Positions 25,377-34,500 are shown, counted from the stretch's first letter. The stretch: DNA of 64,000 bases from an uncultured Bacilli bacterium (GCA_934098485.1 CAKOOH010000005.1:21284-85283), one strand, 5' to 3'. Notes: a model not told the origin generated them from the sequence alone. Translations and numbers: made by a program.

Positions 25377-27044
25377 ATGGAAAATAAGTTAAAAAAAGGG
25401 TTTACCTTAATTGAAATGATTATATCTGTTACTCTTCTTGCTTTTATTGCCGTTATAATTATGATTAATCTTAATAAAAATATTAAAGACCAAAAAGCTA
25501 AAGAGTATGCTGAATTTGTTGAGAAAGTTAAAGCTGCCGCTAATATTTATATGGCCGCTAATCCTGATTCAGAAGCATTTGCCAAAGACGAAAACGGTTA
25601 TAATATTATTAGTATTGAACTTTTAGAAGAGTCTGGGTTATTAAGTGCCGATTCTCTTATTGATCCTGAAACAAATCTTCGTTTAAGTGATGAATCTACC
25701 GATGTTTCTAAAAAATATATTAAAATTTATGATGATGAAAAATTAGAAAATAATGAAAAATCCGAAGCGACTTTAATTGAATATCCTGCTACAGGAGAAA
25801 TCAATAAATATATAAGAACTGTAGAATATGAAATGAATGGCTTTGGTTCTTGTAACACTCAAAAACCAGTTGTAGGAGAAACTATCAGTATATGTAATCC
25901 TACTGATGATAATGCTACCTTTGTTAAATGGTTTTTAGATAGTGAATTAAGTAGTGAAGGCCCTAATGGTAATGACGAATATAAACCAATGGAAGATGTA
26001 AAATTTTATGCTAAATGGTATAAAAACAAAAGTTCAACTATTAGAACGATGAAGATCGAAAGCGCTACATCTAACCATAATGATTACAAAGTAAAAGTAA
26101 CTTTAGATATTATCGATGTTTATGGCGGAAAATTAAAGGTTTGCATTAATAAAACCAGCAACGTAAATACTTGTCAAAACTGGGAAGAAATTGATTCCGT
26201 TAAAGATTCTGTAACAACGTATACCAAAGAAGTAAATTTACAAAAAATGTTTGGCTATAGTTATAAAACTGGCTCTGGTAAAAGTGCTACATTATATGCT
26301 TTTGTTCAAAATGCTGCTTATGATGATGCTGTAAAAGATAATAGAATTGCAACTAATTTAGTTGCATCAGCAAATAAAACTTATAAAATATATTTATTTT
26401 GTAGCGAGTTAACCGTAACAAGCACAGGAAAATATAGCGAATGTTCAGCCAAATGTGGTGGAGGTACTAAAAGTAGAACAAATAAAGTTAAGGACAAATA
26501 CTATAGTACTTCTTATGTAACATGTGCCGATAAAACTGAAAAAACTAGTTGCAATACAGAAGGTTGCTGCTCAAAGACCGTTAAACAAGAAGGATTATAT
26601 GGTGCCTGCTCAGCCGAATGCGGTGGCGGTACTCAAAGTAGAACCATCACCTATGTATCTGCGTTTGATAGCAGCATACCATGTGGTTCTAAAACTGAAA
26701 GTAAAAAATGTAATACCGACGATTGTTGTTCTTCAGTTTATGCATCATATTCTTATGGAACGTGTTCATCATCATGTGGTGGCGGATGGCAAAATATAAC
26801 TATAACTTATTATTCATCATTTGACAATCGCTATTGTAGTGAAGAAACCACTAATCAGGACTGCAATTCTGGAAGTTGCTGCCCAGATGATTATTATGAA
26901 TTGTATAGTGATCGTTTTAGTTGTAATCCTGTTTGTTATACATTAAGACCAGCAGATAATATTTATGAAAATATTCATCATACTTGCCGCGATGGATCGA
27001 AGTATAGTGAAGATGGGTATTGTTATTATTATATTTGTCCATAA
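25377..27044 (+). CDS. Type IV prepilin-like protein with TSP1-like repeats (copy 2)
   Basis: A 555-residue paralogue of the protein at 22087. The N-terminus is six residues longer (MENKLKKG, then FTLIE). Residues up to about 220 are almost the same as in copy 1, and the DNA is nearly identical, while the C-terminal 330 residues have diverged. Three TSP1-like repeats are again present (YSECSAKCGGGTKSR, YGACSAECGGGTQSR, YGTCSSSCGGGWQN), each closing with a Cys pair, followed by a different Cys-rich tail (PDDYYELYSDRFSCNPVCY). The pattern of a constant N-terminus and variable C-terminus suggests gene duplication with conversion of the 5' half, and diversification of the exposed part. Confidence 0.75.
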   Translation: MENKLKKGFTLIEMIISVTLLAFIAVIIMINLNKNIKDQKAKEYAEFVEKVKAAANIYMAANPDSEAFAKDENGYNIISIELLEESGLLSADSLIDPETNLRLSDESTDVSKKYIKIYDDEKLENNEKSEATLIEYPATGEINKYIRTVEYEMNGFGSCNTQKPVVGETISICNPTDDNATFVKWFLDSELSSEGPNGNDEYKPMEDVKFYAKWYKNKSSTIRTMKIESATSNHNDYKVKVTLDIIDVYGGKLKVCINKTSNVNTCQNWEEIDSVKDSVTTYTKEVNLQKMFGYSYKTGSGKSATLYAFVQNAAYDDAVKDNRIATNLVASANKTYKIYLFCSELTVTSTGKYSECSAKCGGGTKSRTNKVKDKYYSTSYVTCADKTEKTSCNTEGCCSKTVKQEGLYGACSAECGGGTQSRTITYVSAFDSSIPCGSKTESKKCNTDDCCSSVYASYSYGTCSSSCGGGWQNITITYYSSFDNRYCSEETTNQDCNSGSCCPDDYYELYSDRFSCNPVCYTLRPADNIYENIHHTCRDGSKYSEDGYCYYYICP

Positions 27045-27059
27045 AAGAAATAATAAAAT

Positions 27060-27125
27060 AAATAAAGATTCTATAGAAATAATATGCAGTTTATTATTCC
27101 AAGCATGAATTTATAGATGTTACGT
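27060..27125 (+). pseudogene. Decayed fragment of a pilin-cassette anchor gene
   Basis: About 60 bases after the second TSP1-pilin gene closely match about 24346-24410 in the middle of the first anchor gene: AAAGATTYTATAGAAATA and GTTTATTATTCCAARCATGAAT are shared. A two-base length difference breaks the frame, and no surrounding ORF exists. It looks like the remnant of a third anchor gene that once followed copy 2, implying a formerly larger cassette. The remaining 27125-27240 shows nothing beyond AT-rich promoter-like sequence. Confidence 0.6.
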
Positions 27126-27263
27126 TAATTAAGTAACTCATAAAGTAAATATTAATTAATTTCCAATAATATAAAGAGTGTTAGACAGAATTCTAATGCT
27201 TTTTCTTTACATTTATATTAAAAAAACTCTTGTTTTATTATATAATATTAATAGGTGATAAAA

Positions 27264-28343
27264 ATGCGTGTAATTATAACTGCTGGAGGTACTGGTGGCC
27301 ATATCTATCCCGCTCTTGCTATTTTAAATAAAATTAAAGAAAAAGAACCAAATTCCGAGTTTATCTATATTGGTACTCATAACCGAATGGAGAAAGATAT
27401 TGTTCCTGCTGCGGGCTACCATTATGAATCTATCGAGATTTATGGCTTTAGTAAAACTATGATAAAAAGAGATGTAAAAAATATTTCTTTAATTTATAAA
27501 GCCTATAAAAAATGTTTAAAAATAATGAAAGACTTTAAACCTGACGTTGTTATCGGCGTTGGTGGTTACGTTACATTTCCTGTTATTATGGCCGCTAATA
27601 AATTACATATTAAAACTTTTATTCATGAACAAAATAGTATTCCCGGTAAAAGTAATAAAGTTCTTGCCAAAAAGGCTGATCTAATAGGGGTAAGTTTTAA
27701 AGACTCTATAAAATACTTTAATCCGGAAAAATGTAAATTAACCGGTAATCCTTGTGGTGAAAATGCCTTAGATATTAAAGCCGCTAGTAAAACTAAATAT
27801 CATATGCACGCTAATAAAAAAGGCGTCTTAATTGTTCAAGGAAGCCTTGGAAGTAATGTAATTAATAATAAAATGAAAGAATTTTTATCTAGTATTGATA
27901 ATGAAAACTATGAAGTTTTATATGTTACTGGCAAAGATTATTATGAAGAATTTTCTAAAAATAAATTTAGTAAAAATGTTATAATCGTGCCATACGTTGA
28001 TAATTTAAGTGCTTTAATAAAAGATATGGACTTAATTGTTACAAGGGCAGGAGCAAGTATTATAAGTGAAATTATGGCCTTAAGAAAACCAGCAATATTT
28101 ATACCAAGCCCATATGTTGCTAATAATCATCAGTATTATAATGCTTTATCAATTAAAGATGCCCATGCTGGTGCCATGATTGAAGAAAAAGATTTAAATA
28201 AAGATATATTAAAAAATAAAATAAATGAAATCCTAAGTGATAAAAAGTTATACGCCGAATATGAAACAAATTTAGCAAAAATGAGTATTGATAATAGTAG
28301 TACATATATCTATGAATTATTAAAAGAATTAATAAAGAAATAA
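27264..28343 (+). CDS. murG: Lipid II synthase MurG
   Basis: A 359-residue UDP-GlcNAc:lipid I GlcNAc transferase that makes lipid II at the inner face of the membrane. Motifs are the glycine-rich GGTGGHIYPALA at the N-terminus, GVGGYVTFP, HEQNSIPGKSNK, and the UDP-GlcNAc-binding TRAGASIISEIMALRKPAIFIP near the C-terminus. The ATG at 27264 is preferred over the GTG at 27255 because the GGTGA that would serve as binding site overlaps the GTG. It opens a six-gene run with ftsQ, queH, a prepilin gene, ftsY and ylxM. Confidence 0.96.
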   Translation: MRVIITAGGTGGHIYPALAILNKIKEKEPNSEFIYIGTHNRMEKDIVPAAGYHYESIEIYGFSKTMIKRDVKNISLIYKAYKKCLKIMKDFKPDVVIGVGGYVTFPVIMAANKLHIKTFIHEQNSIPGKSNKVLAKKADLIGVSFKDSIKYFNPEKCKLTGNPCGENALDIKAASKTKYHMHANKKGVLIVQGSLGSNVINNKMKEFLSSIDNENYEVLYVTGKDYYEEFSKNKFSKNVIIVPYVDNLSALIKDMDLIVTRAGASIISEIMALRKPAIFIPSPYVANNHQYYNALSIKDAHAGAMIEEKDLNKDILKNKINEILSDKKLYAEYETNLAKMSIDNSSTYIYELLKELIKK

Positions 28344-28353
28344 GAGGGAAAAT

Positions 28354-29043
28354 ATGGCAAAGAAGAAGAAAAAATTAAATGTTAGAAAATTATTTGTATT
28401 TATTCTTTTTCTATACCTTTTTTTTGCGTTTATCTATACTTTAATGAAAATGCCTATTAAAAATATTATTATCACCGGAAATACCCTTGTTAAAGACTAT
28501 GAAGTAATAGAGGCTGCAGATATTAAAGATTATCCTGCTATTCTTACTTTAAAAACCAGAAAAATTAAAAGAGAATTAGAAAGTATGCCTCTTATTAAAA
28601 GTGCCGAAATTAAACGCAATTTAAAATTCCAATTAAAAATAAACATTACTGAAAATAAGATTGTCTGTTTATATAAAAGTACCGATAAATATTTATTAGA
28701 TGATGGAAGCAGTTTAGATAATAATAAAACTTATGAAGGTATTCCTACATTAATTAATTATACCCCTGAAGATATTTTAAAAGAATTTTTAAGTGGACTT
28801 GGAACCCTAGATTATGGTACGATAGGGGGAATCAGTGAAATATCATATAGCCCTGCTGTTAATGAAAAAAATGAAACGATTGATGCTACTAGATTTATTT
28901 TAAAAATGAATGATGGCATAATTGTTTATGTAAATACGGCAAAAATAAATTTACTTAAACAATATCAAAAAATTTATGCATCCTTAGAAGATAAAAAAGG
29001 TATCTTGCATTTAGATAGTGGGGGCTATTTGGAGGTAAAATAA
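28354..29043 (+). CDS. ftsQ: Cell division protein FtsQ/DivIB
   Basis: A 229-residue bitopic membrane protein: Lys-rich cytoplasmic start (KKKKKLNVRK), one helix (about 12-31), then a POTRA domain (IKNIIITGNTLVKDYEVIEAADI, about 35-100) and a beta domain. Such proteins link early and late division proteins and regulate septal peptidoglycan synthesis. It lies ten bases after murG, the order known from division and wall clusters. It overlaps queH by one base (TAATG). Confidence 0.88.
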   Translation: MAKKKKKLNVRKLFVFILFLYLFFAFIYTLMKMPIKNIIITGNTLVKDYEVIEAADIKDYPAILTLKTRKIKRELESMPLIKSAEIKRNLKFQLKINITENKIVCLYKSTDKYLLDDGSSLDNNKTYEGIPTLINYTPEDILKEFLSGLGTLDYGTIGGISEISYSPAVNEKNETIDATRFILKMNDGIIVYVNTAKINLLKQYQKIYASLEDKKGILHLDSGGYLEVK

Positions 29044-29624
29044 TGAATTACAATGAAGAAATGAAAAAAATAATTCAAAATAAAAAAGGCCGTAAATTAT
29101 TATTACATAGTTGTTGCGGTCCTTGTTCATCTAGTGTTATTGAAAGATTAAAAGATGATTTTGACATTACTGTTTTATATTATAACCCTAATATAGAGCC
29201 TTTCGAAGAATATGAAAAACGTAAAAATGAACAGATGCGCCTATTAGATATTTATCATATTAAACATATGGATATCGATTATTTAAATGAAGAATATAGG
29301 AGTAAAGTTATAGGCCATGAAAATGATAAAGAAAATGGTCCTAGATGCCATTTATGCTATGAATTAAGATTAGAAAAAACGGCTAAACTAGCAAAAGAAA
29401 ATGGTTTTGATTATTTTTGTACAACTTTAACAGTAAGTCCTTACAAAAGTAGTCCAGTAATTAATGAAATTGGTTTAAAATTAGAAGAAAAATACCATAT
29501 TGACTATTTAGTATCAGACTTTAAAAAAGAAGAAGGCTATAAAAGAAGTATTGAATTATCAAAAGAATATAATTTGTATAGACAAGATTATTGTGGATGC
29601 TTATACAGTAAAAATCAAGATTAA
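29043..29624 (+). CDS. queH: Epoxyqueuosine reductase QueH
   Basis: A 193-residue DUF208 protein, the QueH type of enzyme that performs the last step of tRNA queuosine synthesis. The conserved cysteines are present: CCGPCSS near residue 23, RCHLCYELRL near 100, and DYCGCLYS at the C-terminus, which bind an iron-sulphur cluster and metal in characterised members. The start codon overlaps the stop of ftsQ. Its position inside a division and secretion operon appears to be simple co-transcription. Confidence 0.93.
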   Translation: MNYNEEMKKIIQNKKGRKLLLHSCCGPCSSSVIERLKDDFDITVLYYNPNIEPFEEYEKRKNEQMRLLDIYHIKHMDIDYLNEEYRSKVIGHENDKENGPRCHLCYELRLEKTAKLAKENGFDYFCTTLTVSPYKSSPVINEIGLKLEEKYHIDYLVSDFKKEEGYKRSIELSKEYNLYRQDYCGCLYSKNQD

Positions 29625-29666
29625 AATTTAGCTATTAATTAAAGAGATAATAAAAAGGAGAAACAA

Positions 29667-30089
29667 ATGAAGAAAAATAATGGGTTTACATTAATTGAAC
29701 TTTTAGCCGTTGTTGTTTTACTAGGAGTTTTAGTAACAATAGTAGTAACGCAAGGAACAGATATTTTTCATACAACGAAAAATAAAATTAGCAAGATAAA
29801 TGAAAAAAACTTAAAAGACTCTGCTAGTTCTTTAGCTGATTCTATTCTTATGTGTGAACTAGATGATAATATATATAATGAATTAAATTTAGACCAAGGT
29901 AGTCGCAGCTGTTCTTATTTAAAAAATAAATTATTTAATGATGGAGTGGAAGTAAGCGTTGAAAGTCTTAAAAAGTTAGATCTTTTTGAAGATGTATCAA
30001 ATATTTGTAATGGTAACATGACTATTAAGGCAAATGAAAGTGATTATAAATTAACTATTACATTTAATGAAGATTTAATATGCAAGTAG
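29667..30089 (+). CDS. Small type IV prepilin-like protein
   Basis: A 140-residue protein with a class III leader: MKKNNG, then F7-T-L-I-E with Glu at +5 and a ~22-residue hydrophobic helix (LLAVVVLLGVLVTIVV). The C-terminal part is short and contains four cysteines (LMCELD, SCSYL, NICNG, LICK) that could form disulphides. It is a minor pilin or competence pseudopilin candidate. No pilus motor or prepilin peptidase gene is in the window. A strong ribosome binding site (AAAAAGGAG) precedes it, and ftsY follows nine bases later. Confidence 0.8.
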   Translation: MKKNNGFTLIELLAVVVLLGVLVTIVVTQGTDIFHTTKNKISKINEKNLKDSASSLADSILMCELDDNIYNELNLDQGSRSCSYLKNKLFNDGVEVSVESLKKLDLFEDVSNICNGNMTIKANESDYKLTITFNEDLICK

Positions 30090-30098
30090 GAGGTTAAC

Positions 30099-31076
30099 AT
30101 GGGATTATTTAATAAATTTAAAAATCTTTTCAAAAAAGAAGAAAAAGACGAAGAAGAATTACAAAAATATGATGAAGGGTTAGAGAAGACTCGTAAAGAA
30201 TTCATATCAAATATTAATATTTTAGGTCATAAATATACTAAAGTGACTGATGAATACTTTGATGAATTAGAAGAAACACTAATTAAAGCCGATATTGGTG
30301 TTAAAACGGTTATGAATTTTCTTGATAAATTAAGAAAAAGAGTTAAAGATGAAAAAATTGAAAATACTGAAGATTTAAGAGAAATTATTATTGATGAATT
30401 ATTTATGATTTATGTTAATGAAGACTCTCTAACCGATAAAATAAATATGGCTGAAGAAGGCCCTACGGTTATATTAATGGTTGGTGTTAATGGAGTAGGA
30501 AAAACTACCACCATTGGCAAACTAGCAAATAAATATCACAAAGAAGGTAAAAAAGTTATGTTAGTTGCTGGTGATACTTTTAGGGCTGGTGCTACTGAGC
30601 AGTTAAAAGAGTGGGCTAAGGCAACTGATTCGTTATTTGTGGGAAAAGAAAATATGGATCCTGCCAGCGTCATTTATGATGGTTTAGAAGAGGCTATTAA
30701 GGAAAATGTAGATATTATATTAATTGATACTGCCGGCAGACTTCAAAATAAAGTAAATCTTATGAATGAACTTGAAAAGATCAATAAAGTAATTGGCAAA
30801 TTTATACCCGGTGCACCTCATGAAACTCTTTTAATAATTGATGCTACTACGGGTCAAAATGGTATAAGTCAGGCTTCTAGTTTTAAAGAAATTACCAATA
30901 TAACCGGCCTTGTTTTAACTAAATTAGACGGCACTGCTAAAGGTGGTATTGTGCTCGCTATTAAAGAAGAAGTAAATTTACCTGTAAAATTCGTTGGTTT
31001 AGGCGAAGGCATTGATGATTTAAAATCATTTGATATTGAAGAATATATTTATGGTTTATTAAAGGACTTAATGTAA
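30099..31076 (+). CDS. ftsY: Signal recognition particle receptor FtsY
   Basis: A 325-residue SRP GTPase that docks ribosome-SRP complexes at the membrane. An acidic Lys/Glu-rich A region is followed by the N domain and the G domain. G1 is GVNGVGKTTTIGKLA, with the GDTFRAGATEQL insertion-box motif, G3 LIDTAGR and G4 TKLDGTAKGG. It has a strong AGGAGG binding site. It overlaps ylxM by one base (TAATG). Confidence 0.96.
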   Translation: MGLFNKFKNLFKKEEKDEEELQKYDEGLEKTRKEFISNINILGHKYTKVTDEYFDELEETLIKADIGVKTVMNFLDKLRKRVKDEKIENTEDLREIIIDELFMIYVNEDSLTDKINMAEEGPTVILMVGVNGVGKTTTIGKLANKYHKEGKKVMLVAGDTFRAGATEQLKEWAKATDSLFVGKENMDPASVIYDGLEEAIKENVDIILIDTAGRLQNKVNLMNELEKINKVIGKFIPGAPHETLLIIDATTGQNGISQASSFKEITNITGLVLTKLDGTAKGGIVLAIKEEVNLPVKFVGLGEGIDDLKSFDIEEYIYGLLKDLM

Positions 31077-31357
31077 TGGAAGAAATATTATATTATTCTG
31101 CTTTATATGATTACTATGGTGGTCTTTTTACATCAGTTCAAAAAGAATATTTTGAAGAATATTTCTTTAATAATTTATCCCTTCAAGAAATTGCCGATAA
31201 CCATCAAATTAGTAAAAATGCCGTAAGTAAATGTTTAAAAGAAGTAAAAGAAAAACTAAAATTTTATGAAGAAAAACTTCATTTGTTAGAAAATAAAGAT
31301 AAAATTGAAAAAATTCTTCCCAAAGAAGAATTAGATAAAATCATTAAATTCATATAA
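31076..31357 (+). CDS. ylxM: YlxM-type SRP-associated protein
   Basis: A 93-residue helix-turn-helix protein of the YlxM/p13 family (SLQEIADNHQISKNAVSKCLKEVKEKLKFYEEKL), with sigma-70 region-4-like folding. In streptococci and bacilli it lies beside ffh and modulates the SRP GTPases. Here it is coupled to ftsY, and ffh is not in the window. It ends at a bidirectional terminator. Confidence 0.88.
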   Translation: MEEILYYSALYDYYGGLFTSVQKEYFEEYFFNNLSLQEIADNHQISKNAVSKCLKEVKEKLKFYEEKLHLLENKDKIEKILPKEELDKIIKFI

Positions 31358-31358
31358 A

Positions 31359-31392
31359 AATTAAACCACTATTTGACGGTTTAATTTTTTTT
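31359..31392. terminator. Bidirectional terminator
   Basis: AATTAAACC (31359-31367) pairs with GGTTTAATT (31378-31386) and is followed by a T-run. It separates the murG-ylxM run from the converging minus-strand genes. Confidence 0.8.
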
Positions 31393-31792
31393 GGTTTATA
31401 TAAGCAGTAAAATTAAATATTATAATTGGAATAAATATCGCAAGTGTACTTATATTATTTATAAAACTATCTTTAATATTAATTGCTAAAATTAATAATA
31501 CAACCCATAAATAAGAACTTATTAAAATAAATTTTAGATCCCGGTAATAAAAACCAACTAATTTAAAAGCCGCTATTAAACAAATGCTTAAAATAATCAG
31601 TGCCCACCATGTACTTGTGTACATATTTTGAATTAATAAAGCTAAATCATTAGTAGTATTAATAACGCTTTCTGCATAATTAAGTCTATCTAAATAATTG
31701 AAATAACATAAAAGAAATAGGGCAAGTACATTATCACCAATAGTTAAAAAACCGAGTAATTTAGATCTTTTACTAAATATTTTTTTAATCAT
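31361..31792 (-). CDS. Unknown four-helix membrane protein
   Basis: A 143-residue protein with a basic start (IKKIFSKRSK) and four predicted membrane helices (about 15-32, 58-77, 85-105, 111-130). I recognise no family. Its start abuts the stop of the DHH phosphoesterase gene upstream, so it is probably the last gene of a three-gene minus-strand operon. The role is unknown. Confidence 0.6.
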   Translation of the reverse strand: MIKKIFSKRSKLLGFLTIGDNVLALFLLCYFNYLDRLNYAESVINTTNDLALLIQNMYTSTWWALIILSICLIAAFKLVGFYYRDLKFILISSYLWVVLLILAINIKDSFINNISTLAIFIPIIIFNFTAYINQKKLNRQIVV

Positions 31793-32662
31793 TTAATCAT
31801 CACTTTCTATCATTTTTAAAGCATCCGCTATAATAAGAGAGCCTCTAGATGCTAGCATATCATATTTTTTCTCATAAAACTTATTATTAAATTTAAAATA
31901 TGCATAAGTTTTATTATCTTTATAATTTAAATAAACTCCTAAAAAGTTACGATCGCTATTTAAAATAAATTCTTTATATCTATCTAAATAATCATCAGAA
32001 AGCATTTCTAAACCCGTACTTTCAAATTCTATTTTCTCAAATTTATACTTTTTATATCTAACATTATTAAAAGCAAAAAGTAGATCACTCATATCAGTTT
32101 CCCTAAAATACTTCTTAAAATATTCATCAAAATCCGTTTTATTAGAAAGACTTAAAATTAAATCTTTTGATTCCTGATTATATCTTGAACTGCGTCCAAA
32201 AGCACTATCATCCGCTGCAGCCATCAAAATCATCTTTTTTTCATTTTCACTAAAATTATAAGTATCTTTAAATAACTGATATATAACTACTGTCGTTGAA
32301 ACTAAATTTTTTATTACGGCATTATTAAAATTACTACATTTTAAATGATGGTCAATCGCACCAATAACTAGAGTTTCATCATTAATAGATTGCTTAACAT
32401 CATTATGATCCACTAAAAAATAATGATACTTCCTTTTTTCCTTTCTTTTTAAAATTACCGGTTTATAACTAGTTACATCACTTACCATTTTTTTAGTTTG
32501 CTGTGATAAAATATCATCTTCCCATATACCATATGTAGCTTTAATATTCATTTTATTTAAAATATTAGAAACTAGCACACTTGCTAAACAAGAATCAGTA
32601 TCCGGATTTTTATGTCCTATTATCATAATATTGTCAGCACTTCTTAATTTCTCAAGATTCAT
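31793..32662 (-). CDS. DHH phosphoesterase, family II pyrophosphatase-like
   Basis: A 289-residue DHH-superfamily protein. The metal site is clear: GHKNPDTDS (H17, D21, D23), FLVDHND near 90 and the DHH motif AIDHH near 111. The order GHxNPDTDS-VDHN-DHH is that of manganese-dependent family II pyrophosphatases (PpaC). The C-terminal DHHA2-like part diverges, and the usual SRKKQ-type substrate loop is not evident (ASRGS instead). It may be a pyrophosphatase or a relative with another phosphoester substrate. AGAAAGGA precedes the start. It lies 44 bases after the CofE-like gene. Confidence 0.72.
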   Translation of the reverse strand: MNLEKLRSADNIMIIGHKNPDTDSCLASVLVSNILNKMNIKATYGIWEDDILSQQTKKMVSDVTSYKPVILKRKEKRKYHYFLVDHNDVKQSINDETLVIGAIDHHLKCSNFNNAVIKNLVSTTVVIYQLFKDTYNFSENEKKMILMAAADDSAFGRSSRYNQESKDLILSLSNKTDFDEYFKKYFRETDMSDLLFAFNNVRYKKYKFEKIEFESTGLEMLSDDYLDRYKEFILNSDRNFLGVYLNYKDNKTYAYFKFNNKFYEKKYDMLASRGSLIIADALKMIESDD

Positions 32663-32706
32663 AATTATCCTTTCTAATTTTAAAATAATGCGGAAGAAAA
32701 AGCAGA

Positions 32707-33891
32707 TTAGTCATCTGCTAAATTATCAAAATAACCAGAAACGTATACAACTGGAGTACCTTTATCACCAGAACCTGATGTTAAATCACATAACGAACCA
32801 ACTAAATCAGTAATGCGGCGTGGAGTAGTACCAAGTGATACATTCTTACCAACTAAATTATCTTCCTTCGCTTTAATTTCTTTCTTTATAGCATCCTTAA
32901 GTTCATCGCCTTTTAAATCAGCAAACATATTATCTGATACATATTTAAGTTTTATTTCATTAGGCGTGCCTTCTAAGCCTTTTGTATAAGCAGGGGATAC
33001 CACTGGATCAGCAAGTTCCCAAATATGACCAACTGGATCTTTAAAAGCACCATCACCATAAACCATAACTTCAATTGTTTTGCCCGTTTTTTCTTTAAGT
33101 TTAGTTTGAATTTCATTAACCAAAGTATTTCCTGTCTTTGGAAATAACTTTAATCTTTCGTCTGTTGATTTATTAGAACCAAGTAATCCAAAATCGGGGT
33201 TAAAACCAGAACCATTAACCGGTTTATTTAAAACATCTGCTAAAGAATAAACATTTGCTCCCGCTTTTTCTAATAACTTTTTCGTTTTAGCTCTCGTATG
33301 AATATCACAAACAAGAACGTCCTTTTCATAATTTAGAATTTCTAATGGATTATTTGCAAAAACAAATTCTACTTCACAATTTTCTTTATGACAAAAATCT
33401 CTATAATAGTCAACCATATTTATTCCTGTAAATGGATGAATCCATGAACTAAAATACTCTTTATATTCATCTTCATTAATTGTACTTCCTAAATTAAACT
33501 TGCTATTATCTAAAATTTCCTCACTCATAATTCCATTACCAACTTCATCACTTGGAAAAGAGAGTAACATCGTAATTTTATTCATACTTCTAGCAATACC
33601 CTTTAAAATCATTGAAAAACGATTTCTTGATAAAATAGGGTAAACAACTCCAATTTCTTTATTAGGAAATTTTTCACTTAAATCGGTAACAATATCATCA
33701 ACTGTCACATAATTTCCTTCACTAATTCCCACAACTGCCTCTGTAATTGCGACAATATCTTTATCTTTAAATGAAAAACCTTCATTTTCACTTGCTTTTA
33801 TTAATGAATCAACCACTATATCGGCAAGATTATCTCCTTCTTTAATAATAGGTGTTCTAATTCCTCTTACGGTAGTTCCTACACATCTCAT
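32707..33891 (-). CDS. CofE-like F420-0:glutamate ligase family protein
   Basis: A 394-residue member of the COG1478 family, named for the F420 gamma-glutamyl ligase CofE. Family text includes VRGIRTPIIKEGDNLADIV near the start, DIVAITEAVVGISEGN, and a late VMVYGDGAFKDP and DPVVSPAYTKGLEG region. No other F420 gene is visible, and such bacteria are not known to make F420, so the substrate is probably another molecule. The start at 33891 is preferred over GTG at 33900 because AAGGA lies ten bases ahead. It seems to head an operon with the DHH protein. Confidence 0.75.
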   Translation of the reverse strand: MRCVGTTVRGIRTPIIKEGDNLADIVVDSLIKASENEGFSFKDKDIVAITEAVVGISEGNYVTVDDIVTDLSEKFPNKEIGVVYPILSRNRFSMILKGIARSMNKITMLLSFPSDEVGNGIMSEEILDNSKFNLGSTINEDEYKEYFSSWIHPFTGINMVDYYRDFCHKENCEVEFVFANNPLEILNYEKDVLVCDIHTRAKTKKLLEKAGANVYSLADVLNKPVNGSGFNPDFGLLGSNKSTDERLKLFPKTGNTLVNEIQTKLKEKTGKTIEVMVYGDGAFKDPVGHIWELADPVVSPAYTKGLEGTPNEIKLKYVSDNMFADLKGDELKDAIKKEIKAKEDNLVGKNVSLGTTPRRITDLVGSLCDLTSGSGDKGTPVVYVSGYFDNLADD

Positions 33892-33965
33892 ATCATTCAC
33901 ATCCTTCTACTATAAATTTTACGATTGTTTAAATAATTAGTCAATTTAAAATGTTAAGTAGATGT

Positions 33966-34412
33966 TTAATAATCTAAAGTAAGGAGATGAAAACTATTTT
34001 CGGGAATGCTTAAATTTAATTTATCATAAATTCCTTTAACGTCTAAAAAACTAACGGAATTTGAAAACCATGATAATACATCTCTTGCATTAGATTTTCT
34101 TTTTCCAGTAATTCTATTAAGTAAATCTACGGTATTTTCATTACTTCTAACAATTTTAAAATGATACTTTTCTAAAACTTCATTAATAAGTAACATAACA
34201 ATAGGACTTGTAATACTAACTTCTAAATCTCTAGAAAAAGTCATCATCAAATATGAAATAACCATAAAAGCATCTTTTTCTTCCATGTTTTCGGGAAGAA
34301 TAAATGTACTAAGTGGCATATCAAATGATTTATTATCGGAAAGAAGTTGATAATAATTTAATCTATAACTCTTTATAGTAGGGCTTACTTTTACAAAATT
34401 TTTAGGTTTCAT
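33966..34412 (-). CDS. Unknown conserved-looking protein
   Basis: A 148-residue soluble protein without signal peptide or membrane helix. The start at 34412 follows AAAGGA. Helical segments such as DAFMVISYLMMTFSRDLEVSITSPIVMLLINEVLEKYHF and an IPENSF motif near the end are visible, but I recognise no family. It stands alone between the CofE-like gene and tRNA-Ala on the minus strand. Confidence 0.5.
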   Translation of the reverse strand: MKPKNFVKVSPTIKSYRLNYYQLLSDNKSFDMPLSTFILPENMEEKDAFMVISYLMMTFSRDLEVSITSPIVMLLINEVLEKYHFKIVRSNENTVDLLNRITGKRKSNARDVLSWFSNSVSFLDVKGIYDKLNLSIPENSFHLLTLDY

Positions 34413-34500
34413 AACCATCCTTTCTTAATATAAATATATTATATGGAAAGTATATTAATTAATAAATAATAATTTTATTTGCAAGAAATGAGCTGGCAAC

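Noticed and set aside
26524..26799. Plus-strand 91-codon frame inside the second TSP1-pilin gene
   Set aside because: It lies in another frame of a clearly coding region and has no RBS or recognisable content.
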